In this document: one piece after another, positions 12,030 through 23,438 of the stretch
How the letters are laid out: each line of letters begins with the position of its first letter
Numbering within the stretch: the first letter of the stretch is position 1
Assembly: GCA_003254885.1 (NCBI GenBank)
Contig: QANT01008670.1
Coordinates: forward strand, 1-64,000
DNA from: Purshia tridentata
Taxonomy: Eukaryota > Streptophyta > Magnoliopsida > Rosales > Rosaceae
Direction of reading: 5' to 3'
DNA: 64,000 bases
The notes under the pieces: model-generated
Seen by the model: only the letters and a program-made list of their open reading frames with translations
What the model was told of the DNA's origin: nothing
The model's database searches: none
Translations under genes and position numbers: made by a program

Positions 12030-12660
12030 TTTTAGATTAATACTTTAATATTTTTTTATTTTTGACACTTTAATATTTTTTTATTTTTGACTAAAGTCTA
12101 AAAATATTATCCAGATATTTTTAATTTAAAAAATAGATAATATTATCCTAAAATTAATGATATGTAAATCTTAATATTATCCTAATATTATCATAATATT
12201 ATTCTAATTGTATATTACTTTAATATTATAATATTATATTATATATCCTAATTAATATTATTGTATTATCTTATAATTAATTATAAGATTTAACTATACC
12301 AAACAAGAAATTGACTCTGGTTTGTAAATACATTTTAATTGTACCAATCAATCGGTCAGCTTTGGTTTGTCGGTTTTTATGTTATAGTTTAGTTTCAGGA
12401 TTTTGCCTAAAATCCTGGAACTAAACCATAATATATCGCCTCTATCGAACACATTCTATACCCTAGAAAGAGATGAGGTGAAAAAATAGAATTTATCCTC
12501 AAAACTCAGGAAATGAAGCAATTCGAATATATATATATATATATATACCAACTCAGATATTAGTACAATTGAAATATACCTATATATATATATATTTATT
12601 TTTCTCTTACTTGTTTGATTATTTTTATGAGTTAATATTTTTTTATTATATAATATAAAC
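12030..12660. repeat. extreme AT-rich low-complexity tract with (AT)n
   Basis: Long stretches made almost only of A and T, with repeated AATATTAT-like words at 12120-12260 and a dinucleotide (AT)n run near 12525-12547. No coding potential. Such DNA is often scaffold-attached or a remnant of old transposons, but nothing here decides that. Confidence 0.5.
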
Positions 12661-14365
12661 GGATATAATCATTTATTATTTTTAATTAGAAAATATAAAA
12701 CTAGATAATCTTGAATGTTTTAATTAAATATGTCTGAACAGATATTATTTTTCATTTTTAAAATTAATTCATATTGATTATCTTAATTTCAAGAGATAAT
12801 ATGAGTTAAAATTTTAAAAAGTCTATTTTTTTGGGGCTCAGTCTAAAAAATTGGATTTAAGTATGAATTTAAATTTCTATATGTTTTTAGTTTAAATGAC
12901 CCTTCAAATTTGGACCAATTTCTAATTATTCTTTTTTTATAATATTTCTTTTCAATATGTTGGAGACTGTAGTATCTTTCTTCGGGACGAAAAGGGTAGC
13001 AGTTAAATCAAGTACCCTTCCGTGCATGACCCTGACCCGTCATTATAGGGTAAGTGTCCAGGTTGGGGCATCAAATTCCCCAAAATGCCCTTGCATTCTT
13101 GGATTGTAGTGATTGTGCTTGTGCAGCAAAGAACGAGGCCAAAATGGAGACAATGGAGATTGGAGAGATATGGTGAATGATCTTTCGGGAGGTAGATAAG
13201 ATATGTAAGTTGAGTGAGGGGAAGAAAGAGTTATTGATTATCATCACTTTCTTTCATGTTTGTTTGAGCCTTTGAAGGGAAAAAACAAAAGTGACCTTCA
13301 AGATTGAGGTGCATGGGAAAGATTCTTTTGGGGTTGTATTCCTTAATTTGCTTGTATTATACAATGAGATTGGTACACATTGCCCAGTATGCTTATGGTT
13401 GAAAGCAAATAAGCAATCATAGAGGTATCAGGTATGATGGGGAAGAAATTGATGCAATTGATAATAGTTATTCTATTCGGTAGCAAAGTTTCAAGCCAAC
13501 CCTTTTTTGTTTTACTTGAAGAAATATATTTTAAGGGGGTCTAAATCAAGTGGCAATTGGGTCAAAATTCAGGTTTAGAATGCCCAATCGAGGCAACATA
13601 TTATGACCACCCAAATGCAGTTTATCTCATTCTCTAAAATATACACTACAAGTACAATTGGACACAAAGACATACTGATCTTGGATTCTTGGGTTTTCAA
13701 CTATTCATGATCCACCTTTATACTGTAAATCCTAAAAGAAAAATACATTGAGGGAAAGATGGAACAGGGGAAGGACAATCCCAAGACAAGAAGTGATAGA
13801 GCAGTCAAACCTGTCTAATGGCATTGTTGACCATTCAGTCCACTCAACTTGACCACCCAACCCCCCTCTCAACCCTCATGTGTGGGGGGAGAGAGAGAGA
13901 GAGAGCCTTTGCTGCTGCCTCAGTAAGATTTTGGTTGAGCATCATATCCATTATAATTAGAAGCTTTTTTGTTAGTGGGGAGACTGCATTTCAAAGTACA
14001 TCCATAATAATCTGCTTATATCCATTCCCACCACTATATAAACAACAAGATTTTTCCACTCAGTAACATCTGCTAATTTGAATGGTTAGGACAACATCTA
14101 ATCCCTCTCCATGTTCCTGCAACAGCTCACATAATTTGACCCAACTGCACCATTATATATAGAAGCTAAATACTTAATTAACCTGGGCAGGCTAGTCAGT
14201 TTGGCTCTGGACAATTTGTCTTGATTTAATTTTATAATGCAGATTGATAATAATTGAGTTGCACTTCTTGAAGAATATATGCTTACACACCTTTGTAGCA
14301 CACCTACAAAAGAGGACAACAATTTTCTTGTCTATCCCACCTCAAACATCTTGTATGTACTAAAG

Positions 14366-14452
14366 AGTGGATTTTTTATCTCACCCTCTCCAATGGACAT
14401 AGGAATTAAAAAAAAAATTTATGTCCATTTGAGACTGAGATAAAAATCCACT
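14366..14452. repeat. short foldback element (MITE-like)
   Basis: An 87-bp imperfect palindrome. The left arm begins AGTGGATTTTTTATCTCA and the right arm ends TGAGATAAAAATCCACT, with arms of about 33-36 bp and an A-rich loop. The inner parts ATGGACATA and TATGTCCAT also pair. No clean target-site duplication was found, so superfamily is undecided. Confidence 0.5.
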
Positions 14453-15135
14453 GTCAATGCAAAGATTAATTGGATTTCATGTTCTTTTTTACACATACAC
14501 TTGACACTAGCTCTCTTGATGTCTTTAACATGCCTAACTCTTCTGCCAAAAGCTCACTCAACCACACCAGATGTCCATGTGAAAAGATCCAAAATACTAC
14601 TAGTCAAGACTACCAAATTTGTAGAACCAATACTAATATATGAAATTCTACTTCAAATTCTTGATGAACAAACAAAAAGAAAAAAACCAAATTGATACTT
14701 TATATTATAATTCTTTTCAAAGATGAAACCAACTATATATACTGAAATTTGAGACATTCTCTGACAAAAACAGGACAACAGGATTAGTACTTAAAAATAC
14801 CCCAGAGGGCAGGGGTTGCTAAACAATCAAAGTAATTAATGTCATTTAGTTTAATATTTTGAAGGGTTTAAGTGTCTGATGAGTCATGAACTCCTTAATT
14901 ATTATAGCCTGTACGTATAAAAAAGGTTTGCCTTTCTAAACCTCTTTAAATTTTTTCCATTCCTTACGTCACAAGGACCTATTGGGTAACAAGCATTCAT
15001 CCAGTCATCCACACATACTTGACAATGGCACACCAAAATTAAGATTGACTTCTTGAAGCCATTTTCTCTGCACTGTATTATTTTGCTAAAACATTCCCCC
15101 CGCATTAAAATAATTGTACTCCCCACATATAATAT

Positions 15136-15138
<3 letters not shown>

Positions 15139-15176
<38 letters not shown>
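15139..15176 (+). repeat. (CT)19 microsatellite
   Basis: An uninterrupted CT dinucleotide run of 38 bp about 410 bp upstream of the bZIP start codon. Likely length-polymorphic. CT-rich tracts are common upstream of plant genes. Confidence 0.9.
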
Positions 15177-15179
<3 letters not shown>

Positions 15180-15455
15180 GTAAGCAGAGATTTGATCTGG
15201 AAAATGATTATCCACAAACACTACTTGTAATCCCCCATGTTACATGCACATCTGTGCATGAACCATCATAGCATATGCATACATGCATGAAGGAATTAAT
15301 GCATGCCCATATGGAAGACATAAAATAAAGAAGATCATACATAATAGTAGTACATGCATGTACACGTATATGAATGTGATATGCTCTGCATAAAACAGAG
15401 ACACTGATGTGCATGATGTTGCAATCAGCTGAACCTTTGTCACACTTTTTCATCC

Positions 15456-15463
15456 TATAAAAG
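15456..15463 (+). promoter_or_regulatory. TATA box of the bZIP gene
   Basis: TATAAAAG lies 132 bp upstream of the bZIP start codon and is followed by a C-rich, ATG-free leader. A start of transcription around 15490 would give a 5' UTR of about 100 nt without upstream reading frames. Confidence 0.6.
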
Positions 15464-15587
15464 ACCTCCTCTACTCAAGCCTCTATCCCCCCTTCTAAAA
15501 CCAACAAGGTAGTAGAAGTAGTGGTAGTACTCCTCTCACCTTCACCACCAAGACCTTCAATTTTTCCACCAAAAGGTTGAAGAAGCC

Positions 15588-16226
15588 ATGCAGCCTTCTG
15601 GTGAGGTCACAGGACTCCATTATCTACTTCCTTCAAGCTCCTCATCATCTCCCTACCCACCTCATTTTAGCATGAGTACTACTACTCAAAGCAACACAGC
15701 CTCCACTTTTCAATTCAACCCATTTTCAAGTCCCTTATACAACTTCCAATTCGCTTCCCAATTTCAAGAAATTAATAACAATCCGCAGCAACCATCTTCC
15801 TTCAGCAGTAACTCAACCTCTGATGAAGCTGACGAGCACCAACTGGGTCTCATCAATGAGAGGAAGCAGAGAAGAATGATATCAAACAGAGAGTCTGCTC
15901 GCAGGTCTCGCATGCGAAAGCAGAAGCATCTGGATGAGCTGTGGTCACAGGTGGTCTGGCTCAGAAATGAGAACCGCCAACTTGTGGATAAGCTGAACCA
16001 TGTCTCAGAGTCCCATGACAGGGTTCTGCAGGAGAATGCTCAGCTCAAAGAGGAAGCTTCTGGGCTTCGCCAAATGCTCACTGACCTGCAACTGCACAGT
16101 CCTCCTTATCATCATTCTTCTTCCTTGAGAGACCTGCAGGAGGATATCCCCTGCAACACAGCTTATCTGAGAGCAGAGTCCTCAAACCAGTCCATCACAA
16201 GTACTTCTATGGATTTGCTAGGCTAA
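15588..16226 (+). CDS. group S2 bZIP transcription factor (bZIP42/43/3-like)
   Basis: Intronless 212-aa basic leucine-zipper protein. The basic region (about 92-111) has the invariant N100-x7-R108. The zipper heptads follow at L118, L125, L132, V139, V146, L153 and L160, nine residues after R108 as in the family. The N-terminus MQPSGEVTGLHYLLPSS and the NSTSDEADE stretch before the basic region match the bZIP42/43 type. It should act in the nucleus and bind ACGT-core sites as a dimer. The leader holds no ATG, so the sucrose-controlled upstream ORF of group S1 bZIPs is absent. Relatives in Arabidopsis sit next to SOFL and GDU genes (At5g38770-38800) and next to CO (At5g15830); both partner sets are in this window. 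Confidence 0.9.
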   Translation: MQPSGEVTGLHYLLPSSSSSSPYPPHFSMSTTTQSNTASTFQFNPFSSPLYNFQFASQFQEINNNPQQPSSFSSNSTSDEADEHQLGLINERKQRRMISNRESARRSRMRKQKHLDELWSQVVWLRNENRQLVDKLNHVSESHDRVLQENAQLKEEASGLRQMLTDLQLHSPPYHHSSSLRDLQEDIPCNTAYLRAESSNQSITSTSMDLLG

Positions 16227-17926
16227 TTAATAATGGAGCAGAGAGAGTAGTTTTTATCATTTTCCCTTTGTCCATCTATGGTTATCTTCTGTTTGTGTAG
16301 AAGTCAACCAGTCCTTGCCTCACTCCAATGATCTGTATGAGATCCAAAAAAAATTGGCAATAACATGCTTTGATGAGCATTTTTATTGAATCTCTAATTA
16401 ATTTGATAAATAAAATTAATTGGCAATCTCTTAGCTAGATTCTTATGTATGTAACATGTACTACAACCATACCAATTACCTGATTACTGGATCAGTAAAA
16501 GAGAGATTAAGATCAAACAACGTTAGAATTGTTGAAGCAAATAAAATTTATTATGCAGAAGAAGAAAGTACTAATTATGTCAGGTGTAGTAGTACAAAGG
16601 AAGGACTGAGTGGTGGCAATGCAATGGGTGGAGGGTTTGAGTGGCGATGGGTGGGGGAGAGTTGGATATGACACAGAAATAAAGGTTGCAAAATGGGTGT
16701 TTGGTTCGTCATATTAAAAACAATACTATAAAAAGAAAAACATTTGGAAAAGCTATCCACTAGCATAACAATCCAAGCCCCTGTTAGTAGCTTTTAGAGA
16801 ACTGGCTTGACTAAATGTAACATGTTTTATTTTATTGTTTTGTGAGTTTTTTTCTTGATTTGGCTATTGCTCAGAAAGAGAGAGAAAGGGAGAGACAGAC
16901 TGCAGCCCTCTTTTTTGCTATAAGATCATCACCTTGTTTCCTAGGAAGATCTACAAATGTAAAAGCCTTGATATTTTATTTTGTATATTTTCAGTGACCC
17001 TTTTTTGTTTCTTATCTTTTCTAATTGAATTTATAGCAAAAATTTGATGTTTGACATTTATGCGCATTATAGACTTTGATACAGAATATAAAATCCCCAC
17101 TCAATTGAACTTCATGACTCCCATCTCAAGCTCAAAGCCATAATATTTGAACAAGATCTCATCATTATGAATCCTATCAAGATTTACTGGGTTTCTAGAC
17201 AACTCTTGTAATTTTGTAAGTCAAAAGTTGCAGAAATTTTTAGCTTAATAAGATAAGAAAAATACTGAATTTTCATTGACAAACTTAGCTTTAATGTTAA
17301 ATTATATTATATTACATATTCACTTTTCTTTTTCTCGAGTTTATTTAAAATAGCATCAAGAGCGGCGCACAGCATAGGAGGTCATATACAGGACAAAAGA
17401 AGAAAGGCGAAAACCAAGGCTCAGTTCCAACAAAAAGTTTCCAGAAAGCAGAATATGGGGAAGGCTCAAACCAAAGATTCCTATCTCAGAATCCTAGGAT
17501 GATCTTTAAAATATAATATTTTCTTCTAAATACATTGAATTTGAGAGAACAAGAAGCTGTCTAAGTCCATAACGGCTTTGAAAGGACTCAAACTTAAGTA
17601 GTACTGCTGTGTGGTAAGTATGAGTGTGAGATGTAGGACAAAAATGCACATAATTTTATTAAAATCAATCATCAAATGGAGTATACATCAATAACATTAC
17701 AAGTTTACAACAACTATGAACTGTACAACTACAAAACAAGGAATTGGGACCTCTAAAACTGAAATAAGAAAATTCCAAATCTTCCGGTCCATCTCTAATG
17801 AGCAACCAAAAGCATCCAAAGCAGAGGCTATGAAATGAAAGGTTGGAAGCTGTATATTTGACTTCTCGAACAATTTTAGAACTCCCTTAAAAAGATTGTT
17901 CTAGCATTTGAAGTTTGATATTCACA
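16227..17926. other. intergenic between convergent bZIP and PPR genes
   Basis: Convergent 3' flanks. AT-rich DNA with a GA-rich tract near 16876-16900. No coding region, transposon ends or RNA gene were recognised. The right part probably holds the 3' UTR of the DYW PPR gene. Confidence 0.5.
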
Positions 17927-20470
17927 TTACCAGTAATCATTGCAAGAGCATGTCCCATCCTTGAAATGATGAAACCGATTTGAATCCCTTACCACTATTT
18001 CTCTCCCAGTGGCTTTTGAAATATATTTAATCACAGTGTGACAGTCTCCACAAACACGGAGATTCTTAAACACTCTGATGGGTTTCGATGTCGATGTGCT
18101 AATAAGACCAAACGCAACTGCTATTTTCTCACTGTGTTGAAACAAATAATATTCTTTTTGCTCCTCCTCCACATCATGAAGTACAAAATCTGTATTGGGA
18201 ACATAACCCAATTTCTTTATTTTTGAACCCAACTGGTCCAGTTCATCATAAATCTTCCTTGCTTTTGGATGTGAAGTATCCCCAACATGGAACTTGTGCA
18301 TCTTATTTTTCAACTCTATCCAGCTAGAACCTGCTTCTTTGATCAAAGATTTCTCTTTCATATCTTTTCTTATTTTTGCCACTTCTTCCCACTGACCTGT
18401 AGAAGCATACAAATTTGATAGTAGACTATATGCTGCCGAATCATCTGGGTTCTGCTCAATAATCATCTTTGCTGCATACTTCCCATGCTCTATGTCACCA
18501 TGCACATGGCAGGCTCCAAGAAATGTTCGCCAGATTAGTGCATCAGCTGGAAAAGGCATTGACTTGATAAACTCAAAGGCTTCTACAAGGGATCCTGAGC
18601 GGCCCAACAAATCAACCATACATGCGTAATGTTCCATCATTGGAACGATACCATTTATTTTGTACATTGCTTTGAAGTGTTTCCATCCCTCGGCAATCAA
18701 GCCCGCATGGCTACAAGCTGACAAAACAGCAATATACGTGATCTCATTCGGTTTTAGTCCAGCCTCAAGCATTTTGTTGAACATGTCCACTGCTCTAGTC
18801 GCGTATCCATGTTTTGAAAAACCTGTGATAATTGAAGTCCATGATATAACATTGCAATCTTCTATCTCATTGAACACTTGAAAAGCAGCATCTATGTTTC
18901 CACACCTGGAATACATGGAAACCAAAGCATTAGAAATGCATTGGTTTGACTCAAATCCCGATTTCATTATCCGGGCATGGATTTGCTCACCCTTACCAAC
19001 TGCACAAATGCTTGCAGCTCCACTCAAGAGACTAGCAAATGTGAAAGCACTAGGCCCCAATCCTGTATCCTCAATTTCATGAAAAAGTCCAACGGCTTCT
19101 TCTGTGTCTAAATGCTTGGTATATGCATCAACGAGTGTGTTATAAGATATCAAATTTTTCTCATACAGAACATCAAAAGCTTTTTGGGCATCTTCCATCT
19201 GGCCAGACCTCGCATACATGCTAATAAGTGAATTTCCCACACAATTAACTGATGCAAGACCTAGTTTCACTGCAAGGGAGTGAACTTGATCGCCCTTACG
19301 CGAATCAGAAAGATTTGCACAAGCCTTCAGAATGGTAGACAGTGTGAAATGATTTGGTGGAACAAGATCCAAGATCATTTCAACAAAGAGCTTGGCAGCT
19401 TCTTCATCATGCCCTCCACTCTGCACATACCCACTTATAATTGCAGTCCAAGACATAACATTATGGTTTGGAATCCGATCAAATACCTTCCTTGAATCAT
19501 TGACCGATCCATCAGATGCACACTTGGCATACATGTCCACCAAACAACACCCTACACAAATATTTAAAGCCAATCGAGACCGAATAGCCCATGAATGCAA
19601 TTGCTGCCCGAATGACAATGATTCTAACTTTGTACAAGCTGATAAAACTCCACTTACTGTAAACTGGTCAGGCATGAAACCACTTAATAACATACTCATA
19701 TACAAATCAATAGCCTCTCTTGGGAAACCCATTTGTGCAAACCTAGTTATCATCAAAGTCCAGGTCACTGCATTCGTCTCAGGCATTTTCTCAAACACTT
19801 TATATGCTTCATCCAACTCTCCACTACCCTTTGCAAACATATCTATCAACGAACACCCAACACACACATCAGACTCAAGATACCCACTTTTTATCACCGA
19901 ACCAAAAATCACCTTCCCAATCCCAACATTCTCGGCATTCGAACACGCCCGAATCACCGACGCAAAGCAATACTCATTCGGGTAAAACCCATTTTCAAGC
20001 ATATCAAGAAATGTAGAAATGGCTTCACTTCCCATATCATTGTTCGCAAAGCAAGACACCATGGCACTCCAAGAAACCAAATTTCTTTTATTTCCCATAC
20101 TTTGAAAGATCGAATTCGCCTTCTCCCAGTCCCCGGATTTCGAGTAGACGCTGATCAAAGAGTTGAGAACGACCGGGTCGAGCTCGAGTTGAGACTGAGT
20201 CAACCGGGCGTGGACGAGTTTGCCCAGGTCGAAGTTTCGGGACCTGATGCAGGACTTGAGGAGGAGGGAATAGGTAGGGACGTCTGGGTGGGTCCCGCGC
20301 TGGGCCATTAGATCGAGGGTGGAGATAGCTTTGCGAAGATGGCCCACATCGAGCTGGCTGATCAGACGGTTGTTGAGGGGCTCAAAGTTGGGGTTTTGTT
20401 GGGGTCTCAGAGAAGATGAAGGTAAAGGGAGTTTGGCGGGAGCGGGAAGAGAGAGGCTCGAGCCCGCCAT
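17927..20470 (-). CDS. DYW-class PPR protein, EMB2261-like (At3g49170 relative)
   Basis: Single-exon gene for an 847-aa PLS-type PPR protein, close in length to Arabidopsis At3g49170 (EMB2261), whose distinctive phrase SDVCVGCSLIDMF it shares. The Ser/Pro/Leu-rich N-terminus suggests a plastid transit peptide. After PPR tracts, E and E+ motifs, it ends with a complete DYW cytidine-deaminase domain: HSE at 779-781, CGDCH at 807-811 and terminal DYW at 845-847. DYW proteins carry out C-to-U RNA editing in organelles; in Arabidopsis loss is embryo-lethal as I recall. The edited site here is unknown. Unlike most of the window, I recall no Arabidopsis synteny for it with its neighbours. Its promoter region contains the hAT element at 20878-22231. 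Confidence 0.92.
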   Translation of the reverse strand: MAGSSLSLPAPAKLPLPSSSLRPQQNPNFEPLNNRLISQLDVGHLRKAISTLDLMAQRGTHPDVPTYSLLLKSCIRSRNFDLGKLVHARLTQSQLELDPVVLNSLISVYSKSGDWEKANSIFQSMGNKRNLVSWSAMVSCFANNDMGSEAISTFLDMLENGFYPNEYCFASVIRACSNAENVGIGKVIFGSVIKSGYLESDVCVGCSLIDMFAKGSGELDEAYKVFEKMPETNAVTWTLMITRFAQMGFPREAIDLYMSMLLSGFMPDQFTVSGVLSACTKLESLSFGQQLHSWAIRSRLALNICVGCCLVDMYAKCASDGSVNDSRKVFDRIPNHNVMSWTAIISGYVQSGGHDEEAAKLFVEMILDLVPPNHFTLSTILKACANLSDSRKGDQVHSLAVKLGLASVNCVGNSLISMYARSGQMEDAQKAFDVLYEKNLISYNTLVDAYTKHLDTEEAVGLFHEIEDTGLGPSAFTFASLLSGAASICAVGKGEQIHARIMKSGFESNQCISNALVSMYSRCGNIDAAFQVFNEIEDCNVISWTSIITGFSKHGYATRAVDMFNKMLEAGLKPNEITYIAVLSACSHAGLIAEGWKHFKAMYKINGIVPMMEHYACMVDLLGRSGSLVEAFEFIKSMPFPADALIWRTFLGACHVHGDIEHGKYAAKMIIEQNPDDSAAYSLLSNLYASTGQWEEVAKIRKDMKEKSLIKEAGSSWIELKNKMHKFHVGDTSHPKARKIYDELDQLGSKIKKLGYVPNTDFVLHDVEEEQKEYYLFQHSEKIAVAFGLISTSTSKPIRVFKNLRVCGDCHTVIKYISKATGREIVVRDSNRFHHFKDGTCSCNDYW

Positions 20471-20877
20471 GTTATCTCAACGGCTAGCTTGATTTCCATT
20501 CCAAATTCATTTTATAATTAGATTTTTGTTTTTTTTTCCTAAAAAGAAAAAAGGTTAATTAGCAGATAATTGAGAAGATAAATAAATCAAAATAAGCAAG
20601 TCAAACTCCGATTGTTGTGAGCTTTGGTGAGAGGTTGATATGATTCATTGGGTTTGGCCAAAAAAGAAAAGAAAAAAGATATGATTCATTGGGCCATTGG
20701 CTCATTTCAACACAAAGGCCATGTTGGGCTTTTGGAAAATGATGGCCCACGGTTCACACTCATTGACGGCATTGTTGATAGAAAATTGATGGGCTTCATT
20801 CATTTCATCGGGATCCAAATTTGGTCCAATTTCTTTTTTAAATCTCAGATTTTTCATTCATTAATTCCTATTGAAAG

Positions 20878-22231
20878 CAAGGAGTGTAATTTCGGTAATT
20901 TCGGTGAAATTTCACCGAAATTATCGTTTTTGGAGGGTTCCGATACTAAATCATTATTTCAGCCATTTTTCGATAAAATTTCAGAAATTTCGGGGAAATT
21001 TTAAGAGAGAATTTGTGGTGATATGGTAAAATTTCGGGGTAGATTGCTGAAATTTCGGTAAAATTTCAAACTAAACTCTTTGCCCAGATGAAATTTCTAG
21101 GTTTGGGGTTGAAATTTTTGGGTTTTGTTTAGCTTTTTTGGAGATCAAGGGAGAAATAGAGGAGATTGGGTTTTGGGAAGAGCTGAGACCAAGGAAGGAG
21201 GAAGAGAAGAGGCCGAGCTAGGTTTTTGGTGGGTTTCGGTGGCAGGGAGCGACGGCAGGCTGGATTGCGTTTGGAGGTGGAAGATCAAGAGAGATGAGAT
21301 GAGGATGAAGAGAAAGGTGTTTGGGGAGAGAGGAGAAAGAAGAGAAAGGTGACTTTAGATAAGGAAGAAAAGGTCTACAACTATAGTACTATAGAGTGAA
21401 AAAGAAATGTGAGAAAGTAGGAAAATGGGGAAGAGAGAGGCACGGATTACTAACAACCAAAAAGGAAATAAAGTCAAAGTGGAAAAGAAAGGAGAAAAAA
21501 GAGAAAGGCTTGAAGGAAAATGGAAGGAAAAAAAATAATAAAAAAAAGGTTTAGCCTTTTTAAAGTTGATTGAGGTTAAGCCTTTGGGCAATTGGAAATA
21601 AAAAAAAAAAAAAAGATTTGGGATTTGGTTTGGGGTTTGAGGTTTGGTTTANAAAGATTTGGGATTTGGTTTGGGGTTTGAGGTTTGGTTTAGCGAGTTT
21701 TATGTAGTATTATTTTTAAATCCTAAATTCTAATACATTTTAATATAAAAAAAATTAAAAATATCCAAAAGGATTTAAACCTTAATATCTTATAAGTTAT
21801 ATTATATCATATCTCAAAAAATATAGAATATAGATTATATAGTATATAAGGACCATAGGATTGAGTGTATAGATTATATAATTTATGATTTATTATTGAA
21901 GTATAATTTGTAAAGGTATTATAATTATAATTTATTAATTAGGGTAGTATTTTATTAATAGAATTTACATCCAGCACGCATTATATGCACTTAATATCAC
22001 ATAAAACCTACAATATAGTTGAGTTCCTTCAATGTTTTTTTAATAAATGTAGTAGATAATATGTTAAATAAACATATTGTAAAGTTTCATTTAAAATTTC
22101 TATCATTTGATAGCAATTTCCATTGTTTTTGTTTAAACCTTAGCGAAATCGAAATTCGATCGAAATTTCCGTTGAAATTTCTGTCAAAATTTCCGTTAAA
22201 ATTTCCAGCAAAATAGAAATTACATTCCTTG
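20878..22231. mobile_element. non-autonomous hAT DNA transposon, 1354 bp
   Basis: Ends are inverted repeats CAAGGAGTGTAATTTC (20878-20893) and GAAATTACATTCCTTG (22216-22231), one mismatch in 16. The flanks are an exact 8-bp direct repeat ATTGAAAG (20870-20877 and 22232-22239), the target-site length of hAT elements. Both subterminal zones are packed with short GAAATTT/AATTTCGGT palindromic words (about 20888-21070 and 22141-22210), like transposase-binding clusters in this superfamily. No transposase (no hAT dimerisation or zinc-finger text) is visible inside, so it must be mobilised in trans. The perfect target duplication suggests a fairly recent insertion. It contains a 40-bp direct duplication with an N. 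Confidence 0.82.
21612..21692 (+). repeat. two tandem 40-bp copies with an ambiguous base
   Basis: Two identical 40-bp units (21612-21651 and 21653-21692) rich in GGTTTGG/GGGATTT are separated by a single N at 21652. Either the repeat is real and the assembler lost one base or more units, or the duplication was made at a contig join. Confidence 0.8.
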
Positions 22232-23046
22232 ATTGAAAGGCTGTGATTCGTGAATCTTACAAGGATTTTAAAAGAGTTGCAAATTTATATAATCCATCAA
22301 AATTTAAAAAGAATTACTGGATTTTTTATGACCTTTATTATGTGAATAAAATTCATCCAAATTCACCAAAATACATCACTTAATGAAATTTATAAATTAT
22401 AAGATATTTAGTTAAAATCTGAGTTGAGAATACCTAAATTTATATAAAATCTATTAAAATCTTAATTAAAAATACCAAAATTTTGTTGGACTTTTAAAAT
22501 TCATTAAAATTCAAGTTGGACCCTCTTAATTTTTATTCTAACTTGCCCAATTAGAGAAGGAAGTCAACGGACCACATCGAACCAACTCAGAAGCTACTTT
22601 CACTGCTTTGACCAATATGTAAGTACTTTCCCTATAATGTGTTTCTTTTCCTGAACAAGTTAAATTAATTTGTATAATAAAAAGTGAAGTAATACGTGGA
22701 ATTAGTGCGGTATATAAGGGAATGTATGGATGCTTGTTGAAATTATCTGCTTCATAAGTTATATGTGGAAATATGTAATCAATATTTGAATATTTTTTCA
22801 CATTCCGTATTAATTGTGTATTAATTATGCATATAACTGATTAGATTCATTTTTAACAATAATGAGATGATTATTTTAGGATGATCCTTTCATCCACGGA
22901 TGATCTTATTAAACTCATAGTCTTTAAATGATGAGAATCAACTATGTAGCATTTACTATGAGAGACGACTCTAGGAAAAGAAATTTTTTTTTTTTCTTAT
23001 ATGTTGTAACTATTAACTATCATATTTTGTGGTCTATGGTCCCGTT

Positions 23047-23438
23047 TAGGGGTGGCAACTTATATTAAATACATTATAACTAATATTATATAAAGAAAAT
23101 GAATAATTTTTTCCATTTTTAATATATAATACATGACCTATTATGACTTATTTGTACGTAATTTTATTAGTATTATGATTAAATATGTTTTTAATGTTTC
23201 AAACATAATGCATAAGTAATTATATTGATTTAAAAATATAAGAAATTATGTTTAAGTTTTAGCTTATGAAATACATAGTTCAATCCGAATACAACACGAT
23301 AATAAATAAAGTAAACTTGAGTTAAATCACTCAACGCAATTAATTAAGCGAATCTAATAAAAATGAATTAGTATTTAATACGAATGTAAAATGAGTAACA
23401 TGATATATGATGACATGACACGACTATTGGCAGCCCTG
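23047..23438. mobile_element. short hAT-like element, 392 bp
   Basis: Imperfect terminal inverted repeats TAGGGGTGGCAA (left) and TTGGCAGCCCTG (right), 9 of 12 matching. Flanking 8-bp direct repeats GTCCCGTT (23039-23046) and GTCCCGCT (23439-23446) match 7 of 8. The interior is AT-rich and non-coding. The end sequence resembles a common plant hAT-derived family starting TAGGGGTGGCAA. Degraded ends and target site suggest it is older than its neighbour at 20878. Confidence 0.65.

Larger units (their letters stand above)
6704..15455. other. gene-poor intergenic region (8.7 kb)
   Basis: Contains the RING 3' UTR, then mostly AT-rich DNA without a recognisable gene. Visible items are a 56-codon reading frame at 8000-8170, a GAT-rich tract at about 9469-9500, an extremely AT-rich segment at 12030-12660 with (AT)n near 12525-12547, a foldback at 14366-14452 and a (CT)19 tract at 15139-15176. 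The phrase AGAGCATCTC at about 7420 resembles ends of common plant MITEs, but I could not find a matching opposite end. The rightmost 1-2 kb probably holds the bZIP promoter. Confidence 0.45.

Noticed and set aside
19392-20311. Frames of 190-200 codons on the + strand across the EMB2261-like gene
   Set aside because: They lie opposite the PPR coding sequence and show no family similarity. They are shadows of the repeat-rich minus-strand gene.
21125-21591. Gly/Arg/Glu-rich and Phe/Ser-rich frames inside the 1354-bp hAT element
   Set aside because: They are translations of purine-rich low-complexity DNA and lack any transposase motif.
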